A DNA stretch of 49,070 nucleotides from JBEIFW01 sp046081125 (GTDB lineage: Bacteria > Actinomycetota > Acidimicrobiia > Acidimicrobiales > Ilumatobacteraceae), in NCBI GenBank assembly GCA_046081125.1, contig JBJTVH010000114.1, forward strand, positions 1-49,070, read 5' to 3'. This document shows positions 1 to 6,956 of this stretch, piece after piece. Every line of letters starts with the position of its first letter. Position 1 is the first letter of the stretch. The position numbers were made by a program, and so were the translations under genes. The notes under the pieces are model-generated. The model was given only the letters and a program-made list of their open reading frames with translations. It had not been told where the DNA came from and did not search any database.

Positions 1-167
1 ACAAGGAGGACTACCAGATCCTGCTGTCGAGCACGCCGTCGACGACGACGACGGCCCCCGGCACGTCCGCGGGCCCGTCCACCTCCGTCGGACCCACCTC
101 GGTGCCGGGCACGACGGTGCCGGGCACGACGGTGCCGGCCGGAGCGCCCCCGGGCACCGGCCAGTAG
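1..167 (+). CDS. C-terminal tail of a Thr/Pro/Gly-rich protein (5' end outside the window)
   Basis: An open frame enters from the left edge (codons in phase from base 3) and ends at the TAG at 165-167. The last 54 residues begin KEDYQILLSS and become a low-complexity tail of Thr, Pro, Gly, Ser and Val with the repeated unit VPGTT, encoded by a 15-base repeat at about 100-137. Such tails are common on extracytoplasmic or wall-associated actinobacterial proteins, but no domain lies in the window, so the function cannot be named. The TAG stop overlaps the likely promoter hexamer of the next gene. Confidence 0.6.
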   Translation, partial: KEDYQILLSSTPSTTTTAPGTSAGPSTSVGPTSVPGTTVPGTTVPAGAPPGTGQ

Positions 168-170
168 CGT
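165..170 (+). promoter_or_regulatory. Putative -10 hexamer (TAGCGT) for uridine kinase
   Basis: TAGCGT lies 8 bases before the GTG start at 179 and no Shine-Dalgarno sequence follows it, which fits a leaderless transcript. Its first three bases are the TAG stop codon of the upstream gene. Confidence 0.45.
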
Positions 171-178
171 CGGGGCTC

Positions 179-793
179 GTGTCGCGCCCCTTCGTCATCG
201 GCGTCGCCGGAGGCACGGGATCCGGGAAGTCGACCGTGGCCGAACGCCTTCGTGCCGTCGTCGGACGCGAGGCACTGGCGCTGGTGCAGCTGGACTCGTA
301 CTACTGCGCGCAGCCGGCGGTGCCGTTCGAGCAGCGCGCCCAGGCCAACTACGACCACCCGTCGAGCTTCGACTGGCCGTTGCTGCTGGCCCACGTCCGG
401 GACCTGCTCGCCGGCCGCGGCGTCGACGAGCCCGACTACGACTTCACCCGGCATGACCGGTCAGCGGCCACTCGGCGGGTCGAGCCGGCCCAAATCGTGG
501 TCGTCGAGGGCATCTTCGCCCTGTACGAACCGGACCTCCTCGGCTGTTACGACCTCAAGGTGTTCGTCGATGCCGACGCCGACGTGCGGTTCATCCGACG
601 GTTGCGGCGCGATCTGGTGGAGCGGGGCCGAACCGTCGACAGCGTGATCGCCCAGTACCTCGAGACGGTGCGCCCGATGCACCTGCAGTTCGTGGAGCCG
701 ACCAAGCGGCACGCCGACGTGATCATCCCCCGGGGTGGCCACAACGACCCGGCGCTCGACATGCTCGCCGCACGAGTCGCCTCCGCGGTCTGA
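179..793 (+). CDS. udk: Uridine kinase
   Basis: This 204-residue cytoplasmic P-loop kinase is predicted to phosphorylate uridine (and probably cytidine) to the monophosphate in pyrimidine salvage. The Walker A motif GGTGSGKST is at residues 11-19, followed by the LDSYY segment (38-42) and a DHPSSFDW segment near residue 60, in the order seen in uridine kinases. Length matches the usual 200-215 residues. The GTG at 179 is the natural start: Walker A follows at the expected distance and a TAGCGT hexamer is 8 bases upstream. A phosphoribulokinase-like role is possible within the wider family, but size and motifs favour uridine kinase. Confidence 0.85.
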   Translation: MSRPFVIGVAGGTGSGKSTVAERLRAVVGREALALVQLDSYYCAQPAVPFEQRAQANYDHPSSFDWPLLLAHVRDLLAGRGVDEPDYDFTRHDRSAATRRVEPAQIVVVEGIFALYEPDLLGCYDLKVFVDADADVRFIRRLRRDLVERGRTVDSVIAQYLETVRPMHLQFVEPTKRHADVIIPRGGHNDPALDMLAARVASAV

Positions 794-847
794 CCGGGGT
801 CACCCGGTGGGCGTCACGGCGCTCGGCCGGGCCGGCACGTCGGCGAG

Positions 848-853
848 TACGGT
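848..853 (+). promoter_or_regulatory. Putative -10 hexamer (TACGGT) for the LLM oxidoreductase
   Basis: TACGGT is followed by 8 bases and then the ATG at 862, with no ribosome binding site between. This is the recurring leaderless-type spacing in this window. Confidence 0.42.
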
Positions 854-861
854 TCGGCGCC

Positions 862-1899
862 ATGCGCGTCGGTCTGCTCAGCCTCGGCGACCTCGTCGCC
901 GACCCGGTCACCGGGGTGCTCCGCTCCCCCGCCGAACGCCACCGGAATCTCGTCGAGCAGGCGGTGCTCGCCGAGCAGGTCGGATTCGACTCGGTTCACC
1001 TCGGCGAGCATCACGCCTGCGAGTACATCCTGTCGTCGCCGGCCGTGGTGCTCGGCGCGATCGCCGAGCGAACCAGCCGGCTGCGGCTGTCCACCGGCGT
1101 GGCGCTCGGGGTCAACAACGACCCGCTCCGCCTCGCTGAGGACTACGCGACCGTCGACGTCCTCTCCGGCGGGCGGGCCGAACCGGTGATCGGGCGCGGC
1201 ACGTTCTTCCCGCACGCCTACGCCGCGCTCGGCCAGGACCCGCGCCACGCCAAGGCGGTGTTCGCCGAGCACGTCGAGATCCTCGTGCGCCTCTGGACCG
1301 AGGATGCCGTCACCTGGCGCGGGGAGCACCGAGCGCCGCTCGACGGGGTGCAGTTGCACCCGCGCCCGGTGCAGCGAGAACGGGCGCCGTTCTGGATCGG
1401 TGGCGGAGCGTCCACCGAATCGGTCGACCTCGCGGCGCGCCTGGGCCTGGGGATCATGTTGCCGACGGTGTTCGGTACCCCGGAGATGTTCCGTCCGATG
1501 GTCGATCGCTACCTCGAGCAGTGGGACTTCCACGGCCACGACCCGGCCGGCCGGCGGATCGGGTGTTGCCTGCACTTCTTCGTCGCCGGCAGCCGGGCCG
1601 AGGCGCGGCAGCGCTGGGAGCCCCGTTACCGGGCGTACATCGAGTTCGTGAACGACCTGGTCGCCTGGTCCACCAACGGCGTGAGCAACGGCCTGGGCGG
1701 GTTCGACTTCGACCGGCTATGTGCCACCACTGCGGTCTGTGGCTCGGCCGCCGAGGTGGTCGACCGGCTCGGCCATCTCACCGAACTGCTGTCGCTCGAC
1801 ACGGTGCTCGTGATGCTCGACATGGGTGGCATGCCCGACGCCGAGCTGTTCGGCGCCATCGAACGCACCGGCGCCGAGGTGCTCCCGGCGCTGCGCTGA
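862..1899 (+). CDS. LLM class flavin-dependent oxidoreductase (luciferase-like)
   Basis: The 345-residue product has the TIM-barrel luciferase-like fold pattern: an N-terminal strand MRVGLLSLGDL, the segment VHLGEHH near residue 50, a GVALGVNNDPLRLAEDYATVDVLSGGR block, and the PFWIGGGASTESVDLAARLG motif near residue 180 typical of bacterial luciferase-like monooxygenases. Members use FMN or, in actinobacteria, often coenzyme F420; substrates are diverse and cannot be deduced. An F420-NADP reductase gene lies elsewhere in the window (39803-40465), so F420 is available. It converges on the lycopene cyclase with only 28 bases between the stop codons. Confidence 0.85.
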   Translation: MRVGLLSLGDLVADPVTGVLRSPAERHRNLVEQAVLAEQVGFDSVHLGEHHACEYILSSPAVVLGAIAERTSRLRLSTGVALGVNNDPLRLAEDYATVDVLSGGRAEPVIGRGTFFPHAYAALGQDPRHAKAVFAEHVEILVRLWTEDAVTWRGEHRAPLDGVQLHPRPVQRERAPFWIGGGASTESVDLAARLGLGIMLPTVFGTPEMFRPMVDRYLEQWDFHGHDPAGRRIGCCLHFFVAGSRAEARQRWEPRYRAYIEFVNDLVAWSTNGVSNGLGGFDFDRLCATTAVCGSAAEVVDRLGHLTELLSLDTVLVMLDMGGMPDAELFGAIERTGAEVLPALR

Positions 1900-1927
1900 A
1901 CGCGGCCGGTCGGGCCGGTTCAGCCGT

Positions 1928-3124
1928 TCACCCGAGCCGGCCCGCCGAGGCCAGCGCGAGGCGGAGGCGAACCCCTGCGGCGGCGAACACCCGGGTCATC
2001 ACCGCCGCTAGGCGAGCCGGGCCCCCGGTGTGGTCGACGTAGGCACGCCACGCCGGCACCGGCAGCGCGAACAGCGCGTCGAACAGCTCGGTGGCCCGAG
2101 CCTGGTCGAGCCGGCAGGCGACTGCGCCGCCGTAGCGCAACAGCGCGTCCGCCTGGCGTTGCGCGGCGGGCCACAGCGCCTCGTGACATGCCGCGACCCG
2201 GGCCTGGAGCGGGCCGGGTCCCTCCAGCGCTTCCACGACGGCGCGCGCGAGAACCGGCGCGGCCCGCAGGCTGCGCGCCAGCGAATACCCGGTAGCCGGG
2301 TGGACGTACCCGCCGGCGGCACCGAAGGCCACCACGTGCCGGGGCCGTACCGGGCCCCGACCGAGCGGGATGCGGACCTGCTCGAGGTGTTCGGCCCGGT
2401 CGAGCCGGATCCCCCGGCCGGCCAGGCGGGCGCGCAGGCGGGCGAGATCGGCGCGCACGTCGGAGGTGGCGAGAACGGTCTCCTCGACGAACACCCGGCC
2501 GTCGCCGAGCCCCTGCGCATACAGGAAGCTCGGCGGCCCGCCCTGCGGTGCGCGCCGCTCGCCGACCGGGGCGGACCAGTCCATGAACACGCAGCCGGCC
2601 GGGTCGACGGCGGGGGCGTCCTCGGCCGGCACGGTGCAACCCCACGCGAGCTGTGCGGTGCGCGGCGGGCGGGTGCGCCCGACGAGGGCCGATCCGGACC
2701 CGGCGGCGACGACGACGAGGCGGGCGGTCACGGGCCCGCCTTCGGTGCGGCGCAGGGTTTGGACCCCGCTCGTAGAGCCCGGCGGGCCGGGCGGGTCGAC
2801 CGCGAGCACCCGGGTGCGCTCGATCGTCACCCCGGCCGCAGCGCTGGCGAGCGCCGCGGCGAGCGCGGCGTTGTCGAGCCGGACGTAGGGCACCGGGAGC
2901 GAGCGAGCTGCGGTCGTCACGACCGTGGCCGTCTCCCACCGGTGCGACCACGGCTGGCCGAGCCCGAGCCCGTCGAGCTGGTCGGCCCACAACCCGTAGG
3001 TCGCCGGCCAGACCGGTTCGGGGTCCGTGGTGAGCAGGCGAACCCGGCAGCCCGCCCGCGCGCACGCTCCTGCGGCCGCCCACGCCGCCGGGCCGCCACC
3101 GACCACGGCAACGTCGTCGATCAC
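1928..3124 (-). CDS. Lycopene cyclase family FAD-dependent protein
   Basis: The 398-residue protein starts with a dinucleotide-binding motif (VVGGGPAAWAAA, residues 7-18) followed by WPATYGLWADQL (39-50), the W-P-x-x-Y-G-x-W signature of CrtY/CrtL lycopene cyclases. Further family landmarks are VFMDW near 185, FLYAQ and VFVEET near 205-220, and GYSLARSL near 285. Lycopene beta-cyclases close the rings at the ends of lycopene to give beta-carotene at the membrane. No other carotenoid gene is in the window, so the true substrate is inferred. Translation starts at GTG, 6 bases after a TAGGCT hexamer. Confidence 0.82.
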   Translation of the reverse strand: MIDDVAVVGGGPAAWAAAGACARAGCRVRLLTTDPEPVWPATYGLWADQLDGLGLGQPWSHRWETATVVTTAARSLPVPYVRLDNAALAAALASAAAGVTIERTRVLAVDPPGPPGSTSGVQTLRRTEGGPVTARLVVVAAGSGSALVGRTRPPRTAQLAWGCTVPAEDAPAVDPAGCVFMDWSAPVGERRAPQGGPPSFLYAQGLGDGRVFVEETVLATSDVRADLARLRARLAGRGIRLDRAEHLEQVRIPLGRGPVRPRHVVAFGAAGGYVHPATGYSLARSLRAAPVLARAVVEALEGPGPLQARVAACHEALWPAAQRQADALLRYGGAVACRLDQARATELFDALFALPVPAWRAYVDHTGGPARLAAVMTRVFAAAGVRLRLALASAGRLG

Positions 3125-3130
3125 CCCCGC

Positions 3131-3136
3131 AGCCTA
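3131..3136 (-). promoter_or_regulatory. Putative -10 hexamer (TAGGCT) for lycopene cyclase
   Basis: On the minus strand TAGGCT is followed by six bases and the GTG start. A second, similar hexamer (TAGGGT, 3157-3162) was created by the 26-base duplication just upstream. Confidence 0.45.
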
Positions 3137-3184
3137 CGACCGCCCTCCCCGCCCGAACCCTACGACCGCCCTCCCCGCCCGAAC
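3133..3184. repeat. 26-bp perfect tandem duplication in the lycopene cyclase promoter region
   Basis: Two adjacent identical 26-base copies (3133-3158 and 3159-3184), beginning CCTACGACC and ending GCCCGAAC, lie immediately upstream of the minus-strand lycopene cyclase and overlap its -10-like hexamer. Confidence 0.9.
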
Positions 3185-3186
3185 CC

Positions 3187-3235
3187 GTTCTGTGCGTCGC
3201 ACGGCCGCGTTAGCGGCCAGTGCGACGCACAGAAC
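3187..3235. repeat. Long inverted repeat (22-bp stem hairpin) between divergent genes
   Basis: Outer arms 3187-3202 (GTTCTGTGCGTCGCAC) and 3220-3235 are perfectly complementary over 16 bases. Inner arms 3203-3208 (GGCCGC) and 3213-3218 (GCGGCC) add six pairs around a GTTA loop, with one unpaired A at 3219. It sits about 50 bases from the lycopene cyclase -10-like hexamer and about 30 bases from the Rieske one. It could be a REP-like palindromic element, a dimer-binding operator or a structural barrier. No downstream T-run marks it as a terminator. Confidence 0.85.
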
Positions 3236-3263
3236 GCATCGTTCGGGGAGAGGGGGGGGTCGC

Positions 3264-3269
3264 TAGGGT
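3264..3269 (+). promoter_or_regulatory. Putative -10 hexamer (TAGGGT) for the Rieske protein
   Basis: TAGGGT is followed by GCGGGG and the GTG start at 3276. A TTCGGG sequence 16 bases upstream (3242-3247) is a weak -35 candidate. Confidence 0.42.
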
Positions 3270-3275
3270 GCGGGG

Positions 3276-3608
3276 GTGGCGGAACCCGTGGCGCTGTTGC
3301 GGTCGACGGAGCTCGAGCCGGGCGCGATCCGGGCCGCAGAACTCGACGGCGCCGAGGTCGTCGTTTGGCGGGACCACGACGGCGGGGTCCACGTCCACGA
3401 CGCCCGCTGCCCCCACGCCTGGAACCATCTCGCCGCCGTCGGCGCGGTCGACGGGCCGGACCTCGTCTGCACCGCCCACTTCTGGCGGTTCGACGCGGCC
3501 GGGTGCGGGTCCCGGCGCCTCAGCGACGGGACCCGAGAGCCGATGCGCGACCTGCGCGCCTACCGCTGCGCAGAGCAAGACGGCTGGATCTGGGCCACGC
3601 CCGGCTGA
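3276..3608 (+). CDS. Rieske (2Fe-2S) domain protein
   Basis: This 110-residue protein is essentially one Rieske domain. The two cluster-binding boxes are C45-P-H47 (CPHAWNHL) and C65-T-A-H68 (CTAHFWRFD), spaced as in Rieske ferredoxins. No oxygenase catalytic domain, signal peptide or membrane segment is present, so it is most likely a small electron-transfer ferredoxin or an accessory to an oxygenase encoded elsewhere. It is divergent from lycopene cyclase and converges on polyphosphate glucokinase; their reading frames overlap by 49 bases at the 3' ends. The GTG start is chosen because TAGGGT stands 6 bases before it. Confidence 0.82.
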   Translation: MAEPVALLRSTELEPGAIRAAELDGAEVVVWRDHDGGVHVHDARCPHAWNHLAAVGAVDGPDLVCTAHFWRFDAAGCGSRRLSDGTREPMRDLRAYRCAEQDGWIWATPG

Positions 3609-4402
3609 ACGGCAACGGGCTGAACGCCAACGGGCCGAACGGCCCCGGGGTGCGCGGTGCCCGGCGGTCCGGCGTCGGCGAGCACGGCCGCCCCGACGAT
3701 CCCGGCGTGGTTGCGCAGGGCAGCCGGGACGACCGGGCAGCGCACCGAGACCGACGGCAACCACCGGTCGGCCTCCTTGCTCATCCCACCCCCGACGATG
3801 AACAGGTCCGGCCAGAGCAGCGAGTCGACGTGCCGCAGGTATCGCTCCACGCGCGCCGCCCACGCCTCCCACGACAGCCCGTCGCGGTCGCGCGCCGTGC
3901 CCGAAGCCGACGCCTCGGCGTCGCGGCCACCGAGTTCGAGGTGGCCGAGTTCGGTGTTCGGCACCAGCACCCCGCGGTGGAACACCGCGGAGCCGATCCC
4001 GGTGCCGAAGGTGAGCATCACGACCACGCCGTCGTGGCCACGGCCGGCACCGAAGCGCATCTCGGCGACCCCGGCCGCATCGGCGTCGTTCATCACCCGG
4101 ACCGGACGCTCGAGCGCTCCGGCGAACCGGGCGGCAGCATCGAGGCCTACCCAGTCCGGGCCGACGTTGGCCGCCGTCAAGGTGATCCCGTCAATGACGA
4201 CGCCCGGGAACGCGATCCCGATCGGGCCGTCGGTCGAGAACGACGCAACGACGTCGCGCACGACGCCGACCACGTCGGCGGGGCTCGCGCCCCGCGGGGT
4301 GGCGACGCGGCGACGTTCGGCGACGAGCGCTCCGGTCGCGAGATCGACCGGGGCGCCCTTGATGCCGGTACCGCCGATGTCGATCCCCATGCGGACCGTC
4401 AT
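3560..4402 (-). CDS. ppgK: Polyphosphate glucokinase (ROK family)
   Basis: The 280-residue product phosphorylates glucose, in this family using polyphosphate or ATP, to feed glycolysis. The phosphate-binding motif DIGGTGIKG is at residues 8-16, with MNDADAAG in mid-protein, LTFGTGIGSA, then NTELGHLELGG and a WEAWAARVERYL segment characteristic of actinobacterial PpgK. The usual C-terminus (ALRNHAGIVGAAVLA) is followed by about 37 extra residues rich in Pro, Val and Gln, encoded partly by a 15-base triple repeat and running antisense into the Rieske gene. The ATG overlaps the TGA of the upstream metallo-hydrolase, so the two are probably co-transcribed. A glucose-6-phosphate isomerase gene lies at 7793. 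Confidence 0.88.
   Translation of the reverse strand: MTVRMGIDIGGTGIKGAPVDLATGALVAERRRVATPRGASPADVVGVVRDVVASFSTDGPIGIAFPGVVIDGITLTAANVGPDWVGLDAAARFAGALERPVRVMNDADAAGVAEMRFGAGRGHDGVVVMLTFGTGIGSAVFHRGVLVPNTELGHLELGGRDAEASASGTARDRDGLSWEAWAARVERYLRHVDSLLWPDLFIVGGGMSKEADRWLPSVSVRCPVVPAALRNHAGIVGAAVLADAGPPGTAHPGAVRPVGVQPVAVQPGVAQIQPSCSAQR
3603..3647. repeat. 15-bp imperfect tandem repeat, three copies
   Basis: Copies 3603-3617, 3618-3632 and 3633-3647 follow the pattern GGCTGAACGGCAACG; the second has one change and the third several. The first copy contains the TGA stop of the Rieske gene. On the other strand the array encodes a Val-Gln-Pro-rich tail of polyphosphate glucokinase. Confidence 0.8.
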
Positions 4403-5361
4403 GCGCGACCACGCTCGAGCTCGGCCATGCGCTTGAACTGCTCGACGACGTCGGGGCTGCGGTGGGTCGGGTCGAGCGTGCGGTACACGGTCTCCACGTT
4501 GACGGCGATGCGCCCGAACTCGCCCCAGGACCCGAACGAGCGGCCGCCGAACGCGTCCCGGGCGATCTCGCGCGCGGCGTCAAACGCGTCGATGCCGGCT
4601 CGGAACCGGTCGGTCGCCTCGGCCTCGACGAACGCCAGGTAGTCGCGCACGGCCACGATGCCGGAACGGTCCGTGACCGGACCGTGACCGGGCACGACGG
4701 TCTCGACGTCGAGTCCGAGCATCAGGTCGCAGGCGGCGATCCAGTTCGACAGCGGCCCGGCCCACACGATCGGGGTGCCGCCGATGAAGAGGATGTCGCC
4801 GGTGAACACGACCCGCTCGTGGGGCAGGTGCACGAGGACGTCACCCCGGGTGTGGGCGGGCCCGACCTCGAGCAGTTCGACCGCTCGACCGCCGACGTCG
4901 AGCTCGAGCCGTCCGTCGAAGGTGCGTGTCGGCGGCGGCGGTTCGATCCCGTCGAACTCGAACGCCCCGAAGAACGACCGGAACAGCTCGCCGATCGCGC
5001 CGGGGGCACGGTTGAGCGCAGCGAGCATCGCCGGGGGCACCTCGGCCATCTCCTCGGCGGCGGCGCTCGAGGTGACGATGTCGGCGCCGGCCACCAGTTG
5101 GTTGCCGTAGCAGTGGTCGCCGTTCGCGTGGGTGTTGACCACCGTCGCGATCGGCGCCGCCGCCGTCGCAGGCGCCATCGCGTCGAGCATCGTGGCGGTC
5201 AGCTTCAGGTCGAACAGCGTGTCGACGAGCAGTGACACCCCGTCGCCCACGACGAGACCGGCGTTGCTCCATCCCCATCCGCCGTCGGGTTGGAGGTACG
5301 CGAACACGTCGTCGCCGAGTTCATGGAGCCCATTGCGGTACGGAGGGAACCGGGTCGCCAT
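4399..5361 (-). CDS. MBL-fold metallo-hydrolase
   Basis: The 320-residue protein has the metallo-beta-lactamase fold. The metal motif reads THANGDH (residues 77-83), so the second His of the usual HxHxDH is Asn80, a variant found in some MBL subfamilies. Downstream come HTRGD (third ligand region), FTGDILFIGG and VVPGHGPV carrying the final His. The substrate is unknown; such proteins hydrolyse thioesters, lactones or phosphodiesters, or act as quinoprotein-relay-type hydrolases. No signal peptide is visible. It is the first gene of a two-gene unit with polyphosphate glucokinase (ATGA overlap). Confidence 0.8.
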   Translation of the reverse strand: MATRFPPYRNGLHELGDDVFAYLQPDGGWGWSNAGLVVGDGVSLLVDTLFDLKLTATMLDAMAPATAAAPIATVVNTHANGDHCYGNQLVAGADIVTSSAAAEEMAEVPPAMLAALNRAPGAIGELFRSFFGAFEFDGIEPPPPTRTFDGRLELDVGGRAVELLEVGPAHTRGDVLVHLPHERVVFTGDILFIGGTPIVWAGPLSNWIAACDLMLGLDVETVVPGHGPVTDRSGIVAVRDYLAFVEAEATDRFRAGIDAFDAAREIARDAFGGRSFGSWGEFGRIAVNVETVYRTLDPTHRSPDVVEQFKRMAELERGRA

Positions 5362-5426
5362 GGGGCCGTCCTAGCAGACGACGCATGTCACCCGGCTCCG
5401 GGCGCGTTCGCCCAGCTCAACCGGCG

Positions 5427-5432
5427 TATCTT
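5427..5432 (+). promoter_or_regulatory. Putative -10 hexamer (TATCTT) for the WS/DGAT gene
   Basis: TATCTT lies 23 bases before the ATG at 5456 and is followed by a strong AGGAGG at 5445-5450, so this gene appears to have a conventional leader, unlike many neighbours. Confidence 0.35.
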
Positions 5433-5455
5433 CTTTCCGGCATCAGGAGGTGTGC

Positions 5456-6931
5456 ATGCGGCAGCTCAGCGGGGTGGATGCGAGCTTCCTCAACATGGAG
5501 GGGCCGACCCAGTACGGCCACGTGTGTTCGCTCAACGTCTACGACCCCAGCGACGCCCCCGGCGGCGCGGGGCTCGAGGCGACCAAGCAGCTGATCGCCG
5601 AGCGGTTGCACCTGCTCGGGCCGTTCCGCCGCCGGCTCGCCGAAGTGCCCCTCGGCCTCGATCTGCCGTACTGGGTCGAGGATCCGTCGTTCGACATCGA
5701 CTTCCACGTCCGCCATCACGCCGTGCCCCCGCCGGGCACCGACGAGCAGCTCGCCGAGGTGGTGTCGCGCATCATCGCCCGCCCGCTGGACCGGTCCCGG
5801 CCGCTGTGGGAGCTGTACGTGATCGAAGGCCTCGCCGGAGGCCGGATCGCGCAGCTGACGAAGATCCACCATGCGACCATCGACGGGGCGTCGGGCGCGC
5901 AGATGCTCATGGCGCTGCTCGACACCGATCCTGCGGCCCGACCCCGGCCCCCGGCCGACACGTGGACCCCCGAGGAGGTGCCGACCGACACCGAGCTGTT
6001 GCAGCGCACGGCCGTCGAGCTCCTGCGGCGCCCGGAGAAGCTGATCCGGTTCAACGTCCGGGTGCTGCGCGAGCTCGCGGCGAGCACCCGTTCGGGCGGG
6101 TTGCGGGCGATGGCCGACCTGCTGGCCCAGCCGCTGCCCGGCCCGGTCGGCGACCTCCTGCGCCAACGCCTCCGCGGCGGCCACGAGCTCGACCAGCCCC
6201 CGGCCCTGCCGCCGACTGCGGCACCGCGCACCCCGTGGAACCGCTCGATCAGCCCGCACCGCCGGTTCGCGTTCACGACCGTCCCGCTCGCCGAGGCCAA
6301 GACCATCAAGTCGGCGCTCGGTTGCACGTTCAACGACGTCGTGATGGCCATCTGCTCGGGGGCGTTGCGCCGCTATCTCGAGCACCACGACGTGCTGCCC
6401 GACGAACCGCTGGTGGCGATGGTGCCGGTGTCGATCCGCACCGGTGGCGAGTCCGACACCTACGAGAACCGGGTGTCGGCGTTGCTCGCCAACCTGGCGA
6501 CCCACGTCGCCGACCCGGTGGAGCGCCTCTACGCGATCCGCGGTGCGATGAACGCCGCGAAGGACATGCACGCTGCGATCCCGGCCGAGGTGCTCCAGGA
6601 CGTGACCCGCTTCGCGCCGCCGGCGATCGCGGCCCGGGCGATGCGGCTCTACAGCCGCACCCGGATCGCGGACCGGCTGAACCCGCCGTTCAACCTGATC
6701 ATCTCCAACGTGCCCGGTCCGGCAGCCCCGCTGTATTCAGCCGGGGCCCGTCTCGAGCACTTCTATCCGGTGTCGGCGGTCGCCGACGGCCAAGGGTTGA
6801 ACATCACGGTGCAGTCCTACTGCGGCAACCTCGATTTCGGAATCGTCGTCGACCGGGAACTCGTGCCCGACGTCTGGGATCTCGCCGGGATGCTCCACGA
6901 CGCCACCGACGAGCTGCTCGCCGCGATCTGA
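5456..6931 (+). CDS. Wax ester synthase/acyl-CoA:diacylglycerol acyltransferase (WS/DGAT)
   Basis: The 491-residue enzyme joins acyl-CoA to diacylglycerol or fatty alcohol to make storage triacylglycerol or wax esters at the membrane surface. The catalytic HHATIDG (HHxxxDG, residues 138-144) is intact. The N-terminus RQLSGVDASFLNMEG, the mid-protein FNDVVMAICSGALRRYL and the late NLIISNVPGP blocks are typical of actinobacterial Tgs/WS-DGAT proteins, and length is usual. ATG 5456 is preferred over an in-frame GTG at 5450 because AGGAGG (5445-5450) sits 5 bases before the ATG and overlaps the GTG. It lies next to a convergent TesB thioesterase, so storage and release functions adjoin. Confidence 0.9.
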   Translation: MRQLSGVDASFLNMEGPTQYGHVCSLNVYDPSDAPGGAGLEATKQLIAERLHLLGPFRRRLAEVPLGLDLPYWVEDPSFDIDFHVRHHAVPPPGTDEQLAEVVSRIIARPLDRSRPLWELYVIEGLAGGRIAQLTKIHHATIDGASGAQMLMALLDTDPAARPRPPADTWTPEEVPTDTELLQRTAVELLRRPEKLIRFNVRVLRELAASTRSGGLRAMADLLAQPLPGPVGDLLRQRLRGGHELDQPPALPPTAAPRTPWNRSISPHRRFAFTTVPLAEAKTIKSALGCTFNDVVMAICSGALRRYLEHHDVLPDEPLVAMVPVSIRTGGESDTYENRVSALLANLATHVADPVERLYAIRGAMNAAKDMHAAIPAEVLQDVTRFAPPAIAARAMRLYSRTRIADRLNPPFNLIISNVPGPAAPLYSAGARLEHFYPVSAVADGQGLNITVQSYCGNLDFGIVVDRELVPDVWDLAGMLHDATDELLAAI

Positions 6932-6956
6932 ACCCGGCTCCCCCGGCGAGGCGGCG

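Noticed and set aside
3187..3235. Transposon terminal inverted repeats
   Set aside because: The arms are separated only by a 17-base inner hairpin and loop region; there is no space for a transposase or cargo, and no flanking target duplication was seen.
2030..4642. An 870-codon plus-strand open frame across several genes
   Set aside because: It overlaps lycopene cyclase, the Rieske gene and ppgK, has Arg/Gly/Pro-rich composition without any motif, and arises because stop codons are rare in GC-rich antisense frames.
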